A stretch of 64,000 bases of DNA from Atopsyche davidsoni (Eukaryota > Arthropoda > Insecta > Trichoptera > Hydrobiosidae): NCBI GenBank assembly GCA_022113835.1, contig JAILWY010000028.1:3844001-3908000 (forward strand), read 5' to 3'. A program made the translations under genes and the position numbers. Under the pieces are notes generated by a model, which did no database searches, had not been told where the DNA came from, and saw only the letters and a list, made by a program, of their open reading frames with translations. Positions 48,865 through 62,200 of the stretch are shown in pieces; the first letter of the stretch is position 1, and the number at the start of each line of letters is the position of its first letter.

Positions 48865-51409
48865 TTATGCTTTAAGGTGGCCAGAAACGCTGTCGCACGG
48901 CTTCATATACTCCGCAGTGCAAGACTGGATGCTGGCTTGGATCTCCTCATCCTCGGGCATCTTCTCCAGCGGCATCTTGTCCTTGAAGGTCTTGATGAAG
49001 ACGCACTGGATGGCTGCGTCCAGCTGCACCTTTGGGCAGTAAAACCCGTGCTCTGCGATGTACCCTGAAATCCAATAGTATCCATCACTGTGCGGTATTA
49101 TTTTCTTAGTTTATGTCCGGTGAAGCTGTAATGAATATCGAATTATTTTGTGAATTTCCGATAAACAAGGTATTATTAGAACACGGCTAAGCGAGTTCCG
49201 CGCAATCTCGCGCAGCCTCCCCGGGGGCGGGCAAAATGAAATGCGATCTCCCCCGGCCCTGGTCCGGGAGAAGGGGGAGGCTGGGACACTCACGGATGAT
49301 GACGTCCTTCTCGTTCTCGCAGGCGTACTGCCCCATCAGCTTGGTGATCTTGGGGATGGCGTGCAGACCGGCGATCGTCAGGTCTTCGGCGCAGGCCATT
49401 ATGGTGACGAGGAAGTCGTCGATGCACGTTTGGTAAAGCGTGGAGTTGGCGCAGAACCTTAAAAAAAAACAACCGGACGTTACACACGTTAGACTCAATT
49501 GAACTCAAACAAGGTTATCCATAGCCTCCATGCTGTGTCTAAGTACTATATATATATATAGCACGATGCCATAGTGATGGCCTTCTTAAGGGTCTTGCTA
49601 CCTAACCTTGCTTGGTGTCCATCCCCCGTCTGCCACAAAAAATGACCGTGTTACCTGTCGAAATCGTGTCATTTAATTAATTTAATTCTCACTTTATTTT
49701 TCTATGTCGAAAGTTCATTTTTTTTAAAGAGTATTAAAAAAACTTTAAATTATATTTATCCATTTTTTATTATTTAACTAACGTCCATTTTCAGGGTAAA
49801 ATAAAATCTTGAAGATGTTGTAAAATTTGATAAAATGACGACTTTTCAAAATCAAAGTTTGTTAAAGGTTTTTTTTTTTTTTAATTTTTTTCAATAATAT
49901 ATCGCACAGGGTTTATATTTAATCTTTTAATTCCAATTTAAAAAAAGACTTTTAAATATTAAAGACTCTTAGAACAGGGACATGACGAATCTCCAAATTC
50001 CTACTCTTCAATCGGAAAAACGCATATGTGTTATATTAATAGTAAATTTATAAGAAATAAAAATATATTTTGTTCGGAAGAAGGGATGTATCAAACTTTT
50101 TGCGTTTAATTTTTTTTTATTGGTGCAGTCGATTTTTCGCAAAACGGACCTGAAAATGATAAAAAAAAACTCGAGTATGGGACTTAGACCGTTAAGTGTA
50201 TAACACCTACCCACAGTATACAGAAAACTACAATTAATTTAACAAAAATAGGTTACTAATATGATTAGGCATATTTTTTCACATATTGCAAATGATTTAA
50301 AGAAACTCTCAGAAAATATCATCATATTAGTAAGTAATATAACCCTGTAAAGGTAATTAAAACGCACTTGATTGACGTTCAATCCACAAAATAGACATAT
50401 AAAAATAGGTTAGTTTATTTTTTTAATACGTAGTGATCATAATTATAAGCGCTTTCGCCTTTTGAGAACAACATCATATTATTTGGTGCAATTAAATGAA
50501 TTTCCATTCGATGCCTATTTAATATACGTGACACGTGAAATATTTTTATTTTAACTTCGTCTTTATTTTTTGAGGATTTTTCTCATCGTTTCATATGAAT
50601 ACTATTATACTTTGCGCACACAATAAACGTGTATATTGTTTATATATTTAATTATAATAATTTGTTTGAGAATGTCAGGGGACGCTCACCCACTCATGAG
50701 GGTCTTCAGCTCGACGCTGAACTTCGTGGCGTTGACTTGCTCCTCGAGGATATCGAAGTTCATGAGCTCGTCGGAGCACTTCTTGAAGTCTTCGCGAGCT
50801 TTCTGCAAAGTGCAAAGTTCACTCTATTAGAACACAAGACGCTGGTTTAATTTGTAATACTTCTTATTTAAACAACTTTCATCAACAATATAAGTTTTTA
50901 GTACATTCAAAACGTGCTAATATTTTTGTCGAAACGAAAAGCAACAAATACGAATAGCCAAGGAAACTGTTATCTGCTACCTGCTACTGCTGGAAACTAA
51001 CTGCCGTCGAAGGCAGTTGAAAGAGCTCGTAATCACCCAGCCAATTGGCTATTTGTTTTGTAACGGGAAACGGATGGGGTTGAACCTTTATGGCGTCGAA
51101 GGCTTGCGGGTTCGAGTTCCGGTTGCAGGCTTCCTGCGCGGGGTCGAAGTGCATGTCTATGAGCTTCTCCGTCGTCGTCTGGACAGCCTCCGACGATGTC
51201 AGATCATTTCCGGTGTCATCCGAAGCACCACGAGCTGAAAAAATATTCCACGTGTATACTCTAAAAACGCTTCAGGCGTGTTCCAGCGGGTAGCACACTC
51301 GCATTCCGACCTTGAAATCTTCGGTTCTCCAAATTAAACAGTTTTGGTGAGGTCAAGGTGGGGACTCACCAACGGCAATGAGGAGGAATACAATAAAGTA
51401 TTTCAACAT
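48865..51409 (-). CDS. Secreted DUF1397 / 27-kDa hemolymph glycoprotein-like protein, five exons, complete
   Basis: Five exons join in one frame with GT-AG borders: 51409-51370, 51234-51086, 50802-50690, 49457-49294 and 49064-48865 (stop TAA at 48867-48865). They total 666 nt, 221 residues. The start is the only ATG just before a hydrophobic signal peptide (MLKYFIVFLLIAVA), so the product should be secreted. The mature part has ten cysteines at family-like spacing, for example AREDFKKCSDEL in exon 3, FCANSTLYQTCIDDFL in exon 4 and HGFYCPKVQLDAAIQC in exon 5, plus two N-glycosylation sequons (NAT, NST). Cysteine order, the K-A-R-E-D-F-K-K-C block and the size fit the insect 27-kDa hemolymph glycoprotein family (DUF1397), whose biochemical role is not established. 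I assigned the family from memory of its pattern. Exons are GC-rich against very AT-rich introns. Intron 3 (about 1.23 kb) holds a TTAA-ended element. Confidence 0.88.
49586..50195 (+). mobile_element. TTAA-ended (piggyBac-like) MITE, best-preserved copy, in intron 3 of the DUF1397 gene
   Basis: TTAA at 49586-49589 is followed by GGGTCTTGCTACCTAACC; the right end is TTAGACCG followed by TTAA (50192-50195). Short inverted ends (GGGTCT/AGACC) with TTAA flanks are the piggyBac-type signature. The roughly 600-bp interior is noncoding and shares blocks with six other copies here (ACGTCCATTTTCAGGG; CAATCGGAAAAAC; TTTTTCGCAAAACGGACC). Confidence 0.75.
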
Positions 51410-51460
51410 CTTGGAGACTCGAGAGACAGCCTGCTTGGAGCACAGAGACTTGGCGACTGA

Positions 51461-51472
51461 CTATATTAATAT
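51461..51472 (-). promoter_or_regulatory. Candidate TATA-like box of the DUF1397 gene
   Basis: On the minus strand the sequence ATATTAATATAG lies 52-63 bases before the ATG at 51409. If transcription starts about 30 bases downstream, the 5' leader would be only about 25-30 nt. A TCAGT initiator-like motif also lies just downstream of this box, but too close for canonical TATA-Inr spacing, so the exact start is uncertain. Confidence 0.35.
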
Positions 51473-51969
51473 CTCCAAGCTTTACAAGGTAGACGATAAT
51501 TGAAATCATGGGTCATTTGACCTCCGACACCCATGCACGACATTTTTTTCATTAAGATAGCGTAAAGTGTCGAAGATCGGAGGTCAAACCATCAGCGCCC
51601 AAGGTCGATATCATTTATTTTTGAACGCCAACTAACCTGACAATTACTGTGTTCTCGGAGTTAATCAACGCTGGTGGATGGAAACGCTCTGGGAGTGTGA
51701 ATTTCAGGATCTGAAGGACCTCCCCCGAGGTCTGCATAAGCTAGGAGGCGTGAATAAATTCTCCTGTTTGTTTGATATAATAGCAACTGGTTTTGATAAC
51801 TTCAAGGCAACATTTATATATTATATAACATATAAATATTCATATATATTAAAGAGATAAAGCCAATCACTGGATTCTTCACAACAGAGAGCAATAATAC
51901 AGCTTCCCGGTAAGAGTGAGGAGACGCCATAAGAAGCGAGATCAAAATACTGTCACAAAGACTAGACAT

Positions 51970-52435
51970 CACAGTTATTAATTTAATTGTCACTTTATTA
52001 TTCTATATCGATAATTGATTTTTTTATACAGTATTGAGAAAACTATAAATTATATATATCTATTTTTTATTATTTAATTAACGTCCATTTTAAGGGTAAA
52101 ATTAAATCTTGAAAATGTTGAAAAATTGGATAAAATGACGACTTTTCAAAACCAAAGTTTGTTATAGAATTTTTTTTTTTTAATTTTTAAAATAATAAAT
52201 CGCACAAGGTTTATGTTTAATCTTTTAATTCCAATAAAAAAAAAAGACTTTTAAATGTTTTGGACTCTTGGAAAAGGGGCATGACGAATCTCCAAATTCC
52301 TACACTTCAATCGGAAAAACACATATTTATCATATTAATAGTAAATTTATAAGAAATAAAAATATATTCTGTACGGAAGAAGAGATGTATCAAACTTTTT
52401 GCATTTTAATTTTTTTGATTGATGGCGTTTTAAAT
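51970..52435 (+). mobile_element. TTAA-type MITE copy, both ends truncated, upstream of the DUF1397 promoter
   Basis: Carries the family interior (ACGTCCATTTTAAGGG, GACGACTTTTCAAAACC, TCAATCGGAAAAACAC) but neither terminus. It lies about 0.5 kb upstream of the DUF1397 gene's first exon. Confidence 0.65.
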
Positions 52436-53459
52436 CATTGGAGCAAAAATAAAAATTTTATTTCTAAGTATAGAAATTAATATGCAAAAAAATGGTTAAA
52501 TTATTTGTTAAATAACAAAATACTTATTCTTGAAAATCAACCGACAAGTAATTGAATATATTTTCCATCAATTATTCAAATTTTCAGTTTCAGGCAGGCA
52601 TGGGGGGTGCGGGGGGACGGTGGGCGGACTGGCTTATAAATCTATACCCAATATTTTAATTTCAAACTTATGCCAACTTCCGTAATCAGCTTTGCTTAAT
52701 TTCCTGAAAACTTTGTGGAGAAATACCCGCAAGCCTATTAGTGGAGCTTACCGGGGCTCCGAAATACACGAGGGGTTGTTGAGTGGAGTTCCTTGTGTTT
52801 TTTAGATGTTGACTTCCAAAAAAAGTACAAGGAACTACGTTGTATGAAATATTCTATTTCAATGGTGTTTTTCTATAATTTATTTTCATTGAATGAACGC
52901 TAGAAATAAAAAAAAAACATAAAAGTTATAGGGTTTGAAAAATTTTATAAATTGTGTTATCGGTCGACCTTCATAAGCATGAAGAATAAAAATAAACGTT
53001 GAAAATATTATAATATTTTAATGTCAGTCATTTTATTGTATATTTATATTTACCTAATATTCCCAGATATAGAGCTTCTCGTTTCTCCGTTGGGTGCTTC
53101 TCTCCATTAATAATAAATACAAAACATATTCACACAAAATATTAGACATTATTAAATTAAATCTTTAATTATGGCATTTTACACATCAAAACAAATAACA
53201 CACACGTATTAATTATATTTCTTAAGGATTATTCATATTGGTCGTTTTTAACTATTTCATCCCAAATCTTAAAATAACTCAATAAAAATAATAATACAGC
53301 GCAACACACGTTTGCTTTATAAGTGATCTATATTTTTTTCATACAAACCCGGCACGGTATCATCTAAATGGTATAAATTAATTGTGTCATTGCAATTCTC
53401 TACTATTATTGGAAATAAAAAAAAAACTTATACTTTGTATGGGAGTGTGATTTAGAAAA
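52436..53459. other. AT-rich intergenic sequence with a G-rich tract
   Basis: At 52602-52627 two runs of six G separated by TGC, then GGTGGGCGG, form an isolated G-rich tract on the plus strand. No gene seen. Confidence 0.5.
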
Positions 53460-53780
53460 CAGTCAAACCTCGGCTCGAGAGGACTCGATATATTATACGA
53501 GCAATATAACATTAATTCTACTATGGTCTGATTGCGTTGAGCGGTTACTTAGTAATTATATACTTGGGGAAGACCGTGGGACTGGAGGTGAATGAAGATT
53601 GGTGGGGCAGCTGACCGTCGACTTACTAATGGATCTGCATCACGAGCAGCAGCTACAGGTTATGGAGAAGGTCTCGTCTGAAGAGGAAGAAAAAAAGGAT
53701 AGTACATCGTTAACGTGTAAATAGAAACGAATCATCTGAGTTTTCATACTTTCTTATGCTCGCACTCCGAGGTTTGACTG
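53460..53780. mobile_element. Short pogo/Tigger-type MITE with 14-bp terminal inverted repeats
   Basis: CAGTCAAACCTCGG at 53460-53473 is repeated exactly, inverted, as CCGAGGTTTGACTG at 53767-53780, enclosing 321 bp without coding sequence. The TIR start CAGT-AACCTCGG is pogo/Tigger-like. No clear TA duplication flanks it. Confidence 0.7.
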
Positions 53781-55846
53781 CATTTGAAATCCGAAAGTAA
53801 TAAATACTATCTATTGCTTAAAGTCTACATTAAAGAGAATTATCGACAGGTAATAATATTGTAGGTACGCTTGTGGGTTATACTATAAGGTAAATGTTAA
53901 TTAAATTACAACGTGAGTATTGAAACATAACTTCCTTTAGTTTGATACACTCTGAGGTACGTAATCACTTGGTTTTCACCTGCTCGCTATAATTGTGAGA
54001 AGCATCGATGCTGTATTGCTTGTGGGAGTAACGGTGGCTCGCAAGCAACTTCCTTTAGTCCGAGAGATCTTACACTACTTACAATTTATTACACAAGTAC
54101 TTTTGGTGGAATTTTTAATTCTAAGAAATGTTATTCATCAAATACATTAAATATTGTTACCCATAAGTAAAAGCGTTTAGTACTTTAGATTTTACAACAA
54201 ATGTGATATTAAAACTTATTATTAGTCAAATAAGCAATTGTTTATTAAGCTTTTGTTACTAATCATCGTTGAAGAATCTTAAGCTTCTGCGAGAGAAAAT
54301 ATAATATATCTTTTACTAAACACATGAAACCACGGCTTTAAGTATTGTTTTATTATGCCTACCCTCGGCTAAAAATCACGGTAAGAGATTTTATCAAGAA
54401 GTTTTAAATTTAATATTTAGGGTTGTGTATTATTAGTTGTGTGTTATTTTATATTATTAAAATAATTTTTAGTTTCAGACAGTCACTTCTTGGAAATAAG
54501 TCTGCTTTAATGTTACTTTGTTACTAAATACTTGTATATCAAGATATTTACTTATAATTAATATTTTTACTAAAAACACCAAACAATTTAAATTTAACGG
54601 TGTACCAAGCTTCAGGTTTAGACAAAAAAAAACCTTTATTTGATACGGTGAATACAAATATTCAATACCTGACGTTTTAGATAAATATTTAAAGAATTAT
54701 CAGAGAATTGTCTTGTCTTGAGAATGTCTACGTGTTTAGGGATTTTTTTTACCATACAGCGTAGTTTCTAAGTTATCAATAAATCAAAAGTTTTGATATG
54801 TGTTTACTACAATCTCTTCTCGTTCTAAGCCAAATTAAATATTATTTATATTTGAGTAAAATGTGTTTTCTTGAACTTAAAATAACATTTTTCTTATTGT
54901 TGACCACCATCTAGAATTATAAAAATACACGTAATAAAATCAATCAATAATTTATATGACCTTCAAAATATAAAATTCAGCGTTTAGAATGGAGAGATTT
55001 TAATATTGAAAAGCAATGAATTTATGTAGCCCGCAAGATTTATTGAAGAAGCGAATACTTTGTAGGCTTATCGTGTTTGTTATATAAAGACCTCGGCTGT
55101 GGGACGATTCCATAATTGCCGATTAAAATCAATTCAAAAGTTTCAGAAGTCCCAGATTATCACTTTTTACAACGGAGGCCTTCATATATATAGTATAGTG
55201 ATAATTTGTATATTGATAAACATTTTACTGCTCAAATCAACAAAAACCTGTTTTTAAAATGTAATATAATGTGTATAAAATTTTTAATATATAAATACCA
55301 CTGTGAATCATATGAATTGAAGCAAAATTAACCAAACGTTAAAAACAGTTTATCAGTTAACAGCCCAATTCTAAATAGTGATACAAACTTCTACAAGATT
55401 TATTATAACCCAGACAAAACCTGCTGCAAGGTAAAATAAATATATATTTAATAAATTACTCATACTTTATAAAATACCATGAAAGGACTTGAGTACTCTG
55501 CTCAATGAAATGTCGTTTTATGGGAAAGCAAAAAATACATTAATTGCTATATATATATAGCATAAATCTTTAGAGATTCTTTCCCTCATCCGCTCTGAAC
55601 ACTGCGTGAGGAATCAATGAGATCTTTACACATAATAATACTTCCGTAATGAATCTAATCATGTGCAAAAATAATCAATATTAAGCTATGAAGTAATTGG
55701 ATATATGTATTACAAAAGGTTTAATTTTTTTTCTACATATGAATATGATCCAGGTGGGTTAATAATAAATTAGTACAGAGTTAAAGGATTAATAATTTTA
55801 TTAATAAATTAATTAATTCAATTTGCATTATAATAATCACCTCCAG
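53781..55846. other. AT-rich intergenic sequence, nothing recognised
   Basis: No supported ORF, repeat or element end; the minus ORF at 54475-54657 lies in low-complexity DNA. Confidence 0.5.
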
Positions 55847-55982
55847 TGGAGTGACACTCCTCAGTCTAACCAACACTATGTTAATACAGATCAATCCAAC
55901 CTTCTCCGCCACGGACCTGGCTGCCTTGGAAAGACTCCATCAGTCCAGGTCTGCGTTCACCATAATAACTCGTCAAGAATAA
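55847..55982 (+). other. Candidate terminal-exon-like ORF fragment
   Basis: After cacctccag (acceptor end 55846) the plus strand reads GVTLLSLTNTMLIQINPTFS, then ATDLAALERLHQSRSAF, to a TAA at 55980-55982. It is GC-richer than its surroundings. No partner exon, polyadenylation signal or known domain is seen. Confidence 0.2.
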
Positions 55983-56576
55983 CTTGGTTGTTACATTATT
56001 TTCGTGGTTAAGAAAATTCGATAGATCTGCAGGAGTACGCTCATCTGATCAATATGGCAGAACGCACCACACCAAGCAATATTTGTCCATTAATCATATA
56101 TATCCAATATCATTGACTTCGTGGATCTATACTTGGTGGATTTCCATTATCATATTTTTTATTTTATAGTTAAACAAATGCCTTTAATGATTTTCCACAT
56201 TTATTTGATTACGTGACTAATTACGTGGCATTTTCAAGCCAATCAATTGGTTGAGCAGAGCTCGTGCTTGAAAAAATAAATATATATAACCTGTATGAGT
56301 TATAAATGATTTGCAGGCAAATATTGCATGATGTATGTGTTTTTATTACACTATGATAAATAAGTTGTAAGGGTCCCGGCACTCGGAGTACAGAAGGTCG
56401 GTGGAAAGATCGAGACAACACAATAGCGAGCGAGCCGCGGACCGTTACGCTATGATGTTAATTGATAAAATTGTGCAGAGAATATAAGTTAACTTTTACA
56501 TAGTTAGATTTCAAATCGGCAATGAGTCCACGTTAGCTGCTGTTGCATTTCATACTTCACTAGGATATTTCAGATC

Positions 56577-59255
56577 TTTATTGACATGACGCTATTATTT
56601 ACCACCCGATGCAAACTCTTTGTTTTAACAAATTATTTATGTAAAATCAGAGAATAGATTGCTTAATGTAGACTCACTGACAATTTAAAAATGGCAAAAC
56701 AAAAGCAAAGGCTGATACTAAAAATTATAAACTCCACCATCGGCACGACCACAGACGTGTCAAGAGACAAGTGTCACAATTACAAGACCGTACCGCGGAC
56801 TATGAAGTAGTGCGTACTCATGAAATAATAAGACAATTGCATGATTTTTCAACATGTACATTTGCACAATCAAACGATGAAACACAATAGTTATTGTACG
56901 ATTGCAGCTTCATATCATAATAACATCCAATAATGATAATACAGCATACAACGAGGTACGTGAACGATTACAATACAATGAAAAATTATTGCATATTTTG
57001 TACAAAGATAAAGAATAACGTACGCGATCTACAAATGACTTACAATGACGGATATTTGAGGCGGCACGTCTTTTGGCTTGACTTATCCCACTATATATGA
57101 TACCGAGTACATAACGACTAACGACCGTACATTACTAACTAACATCGTCAACCATTCGCCTGGAGGACTTCCTTCACAAGGACAAACAGACTTAACGTTA
57201 ATGACACGACGCAACTCCAATGCCCGCAGCTAAATATTGTTTTAGTGTTTGAACTACTTTCCGATTAAACGCCATCACAACCTCGTCTAACCCGAGAATA
57301 CTGACACCAGCTGTATCAATTATTGTCAATGCAGATGAATAACGATTAAACTGGAACAGGTGAGCGCCACTCTGCGATGAACCCGAGTCCACGCACTTAA
57401 GTTAAATTAGGTTAGTTTAGTTAAGTATTATTGAGTTTTGCTTCGTACACGTAACATTCGCATTTCATTTTCTTGTTTAGACACTTGCAGATTCAACTTT
57501 GCGAATTTCAAACATAGTGACACCTTAAACACACTGTACAACAAATTGATTTTTCAAATCACAATCTTAACATTACAACAATAAAATTATAAACAATGTT
57601 TTCTAAGCAACAATACAAATACTTTAAATAAGTCCTACCCCTACCGCTGGTATACATTGTTGAATATTTCAAAGAATTTTAAACATTGACTCCAAAACTC
57701 GTTTCTTTACAAACTACCATACTTTTTTTAACAATGGCGTTGTCATTAAAATCAACAATACCACAAAGTAGATTAAAATAGGCAGGCATTGGAGACGTGC
57801 GATGAATTGACATTCGACATGTTTATAATCTAGTAACTGGTAATAATAAAAGTCCAAGCGAGAGATAAATCGCATTTTATAAAAACGCAAAGAAAACAAT
57901 AGATGCATAAAAAACAAGACATTTTAAAGCATCAAAAATTGGCATCGTGTTATAAGAAACTCCAACACAACAAAAATCACAAAAACCATGAGCTACAAAG
58001 TTTTACAAAATGATGCAAACCTCATTTCAGTGTTGCCTGCAATTGTAAATCACTTTTTTTGCATTCAGTGTCATTATTGCGGATACAAATGATAAATAGG
58101 GTTCTACACTTTATTCGGCGCACAACGCGACGTTGACACATGCGATTAAACACTACAGTTCTTCGGCTGGCGTTCACTTCACAGGTGGAAAATATTTACA
58201 ACAGATGCGCATGCGAGGCGCTGGTAACATTTCAAGCATTAGTGCCACTCATCTGAGGCTGTGGATGGTTCGGGAAGCGCCATTAATCGTGCGTCCGTTA
58301 CAATCAAGAGAACGACACAAACACACCAACCGTACATTCTCAAATTGTACAATATTTATCAATCTGGAAAGTGAATCCGGTATCGAGAAGCACTTTCCCA
58401 TTGACTTGAGAAACATCGGGCATTTCATTGAGACAACCGTGATATTAGGCCGGACGAAACTAACATCATGACACATATATCGTTTCACATGCCACAAAAT
58501 AGTAAAAAATCAGAATCAAATGTCATTATATTCGTTCCATGCAAATTCTCTTTACAAAACGTCACAACAACACTCTGTCAAACAAGATTCATAAATTAAA
58601 TAAACTCCCCGGTTTGTTCGACATTGTCTACAATCCGATGACCCACGGTAGATTCAAACATCACTTCCTCCTTGACTATTCGCTTATGATTTCAATTCCA
58701 AGTTACTAATACTACTACACATACATAACAAAGAGCCTTCAACTTACACAATAAGGTACCTGCATCGTTTCACAATCCCGACCATCACATCGTTTTGTCA
58801 GTGAAAAAAAAAAAGGAATGTAATGTTGCGTAGATTACTCAACTATTCACAATACAATATCTATTTAATTTCGGGTCTAAAACATCAATTTAAATGACAA
58901 TTCCTTCTATCAATTATACAATCGAAATCTCTTATTCCAGTTTTGGCATGATCGTCTCAATAATTACGATAATCTCAACGTATAATAATCAAACCATCCG
59001 AAATATAGTTTGACGAAATGCCAGTTGACTCGTAGGATACTTTTCTGCCAGTGCAGGAGTGCGGTGTCAAATATTCAAACACTGCACAGGCGTGGCTTCA
59101 GAACTAATTGATCACTTGAACAATCCACATTCGCCGGCACAACATCAGTTCACTTAATACGACAATCCCATTTGTTGTCAACTCAGTTGAAATACGAGTA
59201 GTTTAGACGCCAACTCGGCGCACGCTGTCCGTTACAACACAACACGAGCTGAGTA
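56577..59255 (-). other. Putative long 3'UTR of the Ser-rich scaffold gene
   Basis: From the stop codon at 59256 down to about 56.4 kb the DNA changes character. The plus strand becomes rich in ACA/CAA with few long A or T runs, so the minus strand is U/GU-rich like a transcript. AATAAA on the minus strand lies at 58115-58110 and again at 56582-56577, the latter close to where the composition returns to background. A UGUAAAUA Pumilio-type site lies at 58200-58193. ORFs inside it on both strands (for example 58133-58471 plus) lack splice or family support and I regard them as chance. Confidence 0.45.
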
Positions 59256-62200
59256 CTAGCTGCCCTGCGTGGTATTGTCGTATGTCTTGCCGTTGTCATA
59301 GTTCTTGTTGGTGTTTCCGTTGCTGCCGAACTTGTTGACCATATCGTACAAGATGTCCGAGTACTGGTCCATCATGGTCATGGCCTGTCCCTGGTTGAGT
59401 TCACCATTTTTTGTCGGTAATCCTGACAAGCAGAAGACAAAAAATATATTTTCACAAATGCAACATAATACCCTCCCTCCATTTTTGAAACCGTATGAAA
59501 TATAATTAAAAACTAACTTGTTAAAATATAATTTATGAACTAACCTTTCGAAACGAGTTCATCGAGTGTCCGTGTCATACTGTGCACGTCCCCGGGAGAG
59601 ATGTTACCGTCGCCTTCACCGGATGAAAGACTGTGAAATGCGGCAGCTCCGTTCAACCTTATTCCTCCCGTCGCCTTGGACAGCATACTCTGGGCATCCA
59701 GCATTGCAGATTCGAGTCCTAAAAATAAAAATCAAGTAAAAATATCACATGACACCGTTAGCTACTAGGTTATCTGCCAAGATCAAGGATGAAGGAATAC
59801 TGACCTTGAAGCATGTCCGCATTATCTCCTATCCCTTCGCTTGGCATGTCGTGGCCACCCAGACTACTGTACATGTGCACTATCTTGGCTGTCAGTTTCG
59901 TCAATTGCTGCGCGAGCTGCTGGCACGCCAACGGAGTCACTGCATAATAAATACATTCATAATTAATACATTTGCATTATAATAAAAAAATAAGCTAATT
60001 CAAGACATTCAGTTTTGTAGGCCCCATAATCCCTTTGATCAAAAACTTCAAAGGAGTAAGGTGCATGGAGTGGAACTCACCTTGTCCAGTGCTGGGATCT
60101 GTGGGGGGACCAAAGCCGGAGGTTGTTCGGATGCCGGCCGTCAGCCGTTGTGTGACTTCCCGCGCCTTACTGGACAGGTCTCGCTCGCTACCACTACGCC
60201 CTGAAACAAGTCAACATGCGTTATTATTCTCGTCTTCCAAACCAATCACAAAAACCTTGAGATAACTTGGTCATGTTATACAAGATTCACACTATGCGTA
60301 GAACTGCGAGCAAGCTAACAATTTCAGCCTTAAAGAAAGTTCAATGGAGACAGTTACCCATGTTTCTTCTTTGGGAGTCCACAAGACTGCGAGGAGGACG
60401 AGGAGGCACGGCAGGCTTGGGGGGCGCCGCACCGGCCTCCTCTGAGCTTGAGTCCTCCTGACCCACACTTGACAGGTTCACTGAAAGACAAACACACCAA
60501 GTAATTCAGAAGCCAAATAAGAACGTGCAAAAATTACTATCTAAAAAAACATTTCAGCATATTCAGGCAATAAATATTACAGTAAAACTTTCTTACCCGA
60601 GCTGTAGGCGGCCTGGACGCCGCGCCGTCTTGCAGCCGCCGCTTGCACAGCCTTATTCTGGGAGCTGATGGTGGGGCGCATGAGGCCACCCGCTCGCGCT
60701 GCTCGAGCCCCGCCCGTCGCCCCCGCCTCGCTCTCCGAGTCACTCTGAAAAGCAGAACACATCATCAGAACGTATCGACTTGCTTTTAATGCCAGTAAAT
60801 AAAAAAATAAGTTTCCATAGAAATAATAAAGGGTATTCCAAGCTATAACGACATTCCTGGTAATGGTGTTTCGACTTCTATTTGGTTATTTCACTTAGAT
60901 TTTTGGCACATATAGAAAGGAAGCAACCTTCTCACGGTTTAGCCAACTTCTTTTATTCTGATTTACCTTTATAAATTAGAAGCCAACCCACCAATGTAGT
61001 ACTACGTTATTGTCGCATTATATTGTCTACTTATCACAATAAGTGCAGATAGTGCTGAGTATAATTTGTAGGTTTCTTCATTCATGATGCATGAAATGCT
61101 TTGAAAGAGTCAATCTTCAGAGGATTGGAATGCAGTATAAGACCCAGAACATAGCATTTCTAATAACAACGGCCGCAAAAACTGTGATGAATAGATACAA
61201 AGAATAATTTCCTTGACCAGGCAATGAGCTGGTGATCCTCAGACATGCCTGACTGAGCTGCAATATCGACGTACCTGGTTCAGCACTCCCACACTGCTGC
61301 TTCTGGTCATGCCCGAAGAGAAGGGCTTTCCGTGGCGCCCTGCGGGGCGGCTGCTGGTGGACTTGCCTCCACCCCCTGTGCTGGTCTTCCCGGCCCCGCC
61401 TGAAACACAACCAAAGTGAGTAACGATACGAATAAAGTTGCTTCGGCACCATTGAATAATAAAATAATTTCAATTATCTCTAATCTTCAGTATCAGAATA
61501 AATTTTGTCACAGTAGGAAATAAGATTACATTTTTAATAAAATCACATTGTGAGTTACAAAAATATTTCATAAATTTATTTTTAAAATGTAGCTCCTGAC
61601 AAACAATTTCAACATATTTTAATAGCTAAAACCTATGTTAGTAAATAATATAGTAAAACCTACAAAATATCCATGTCCTTCTACAGCCGTACTAGATTTC
61701 TAATTTTTTTTAGTTAATATAGCAAAATAGAATTTAAATATATTTAAATAATATAATAATATATATTGGTAATTATAAATATTAAAATGCGTAAAGCCTC
61801 CGTAGTAATGATGTTCTAACATACTGAGAAAGATCAACAACCAATACCAATCTTACTTAAACAAATCATCATTTAAAATTATTATATTTTAGTTGTTGAT
61901 AACTCCCTGTATTTATAATCATGCAAAATATAATATTGAGTTCATAAATAATTAAAACACACTTACTTTTCACACAGCAAAGAATTCTTTAAACTATCTA
62001 AATAATATTGGCACTGGAAAGGCAAATCGTCCTGCTACTTGATAATAATAAAAACAGCGTTTGAATATCCTATGAGCTTTTTTTACAAATAAATTTAAAA
62101 GAATAAGCTGCCATGGAAATTTCAGACCCATTGTGAAGTTTTGAGACGTGCTTTTGAGATGAGGGAGTCCGGGGACTTGCAACCCTCGAGGAGTGTTAAA

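Noticed and set aside
48833..49508. Several plus- and minus-strand ORFs over the DUF1397 exons
   Set aside because: They are other-frame shadows of exons 4 and 5, or read through their introns.
58133..58471. 112-codon plus-strand ORF (MTHAIKHYSSS...)
   Set aside because: It lies antisense within the putative 3'UTR of the scaffold gene, overlaps a similar minus-strand ORF, and has no domain or splice support. Stop-poor composition explains it.
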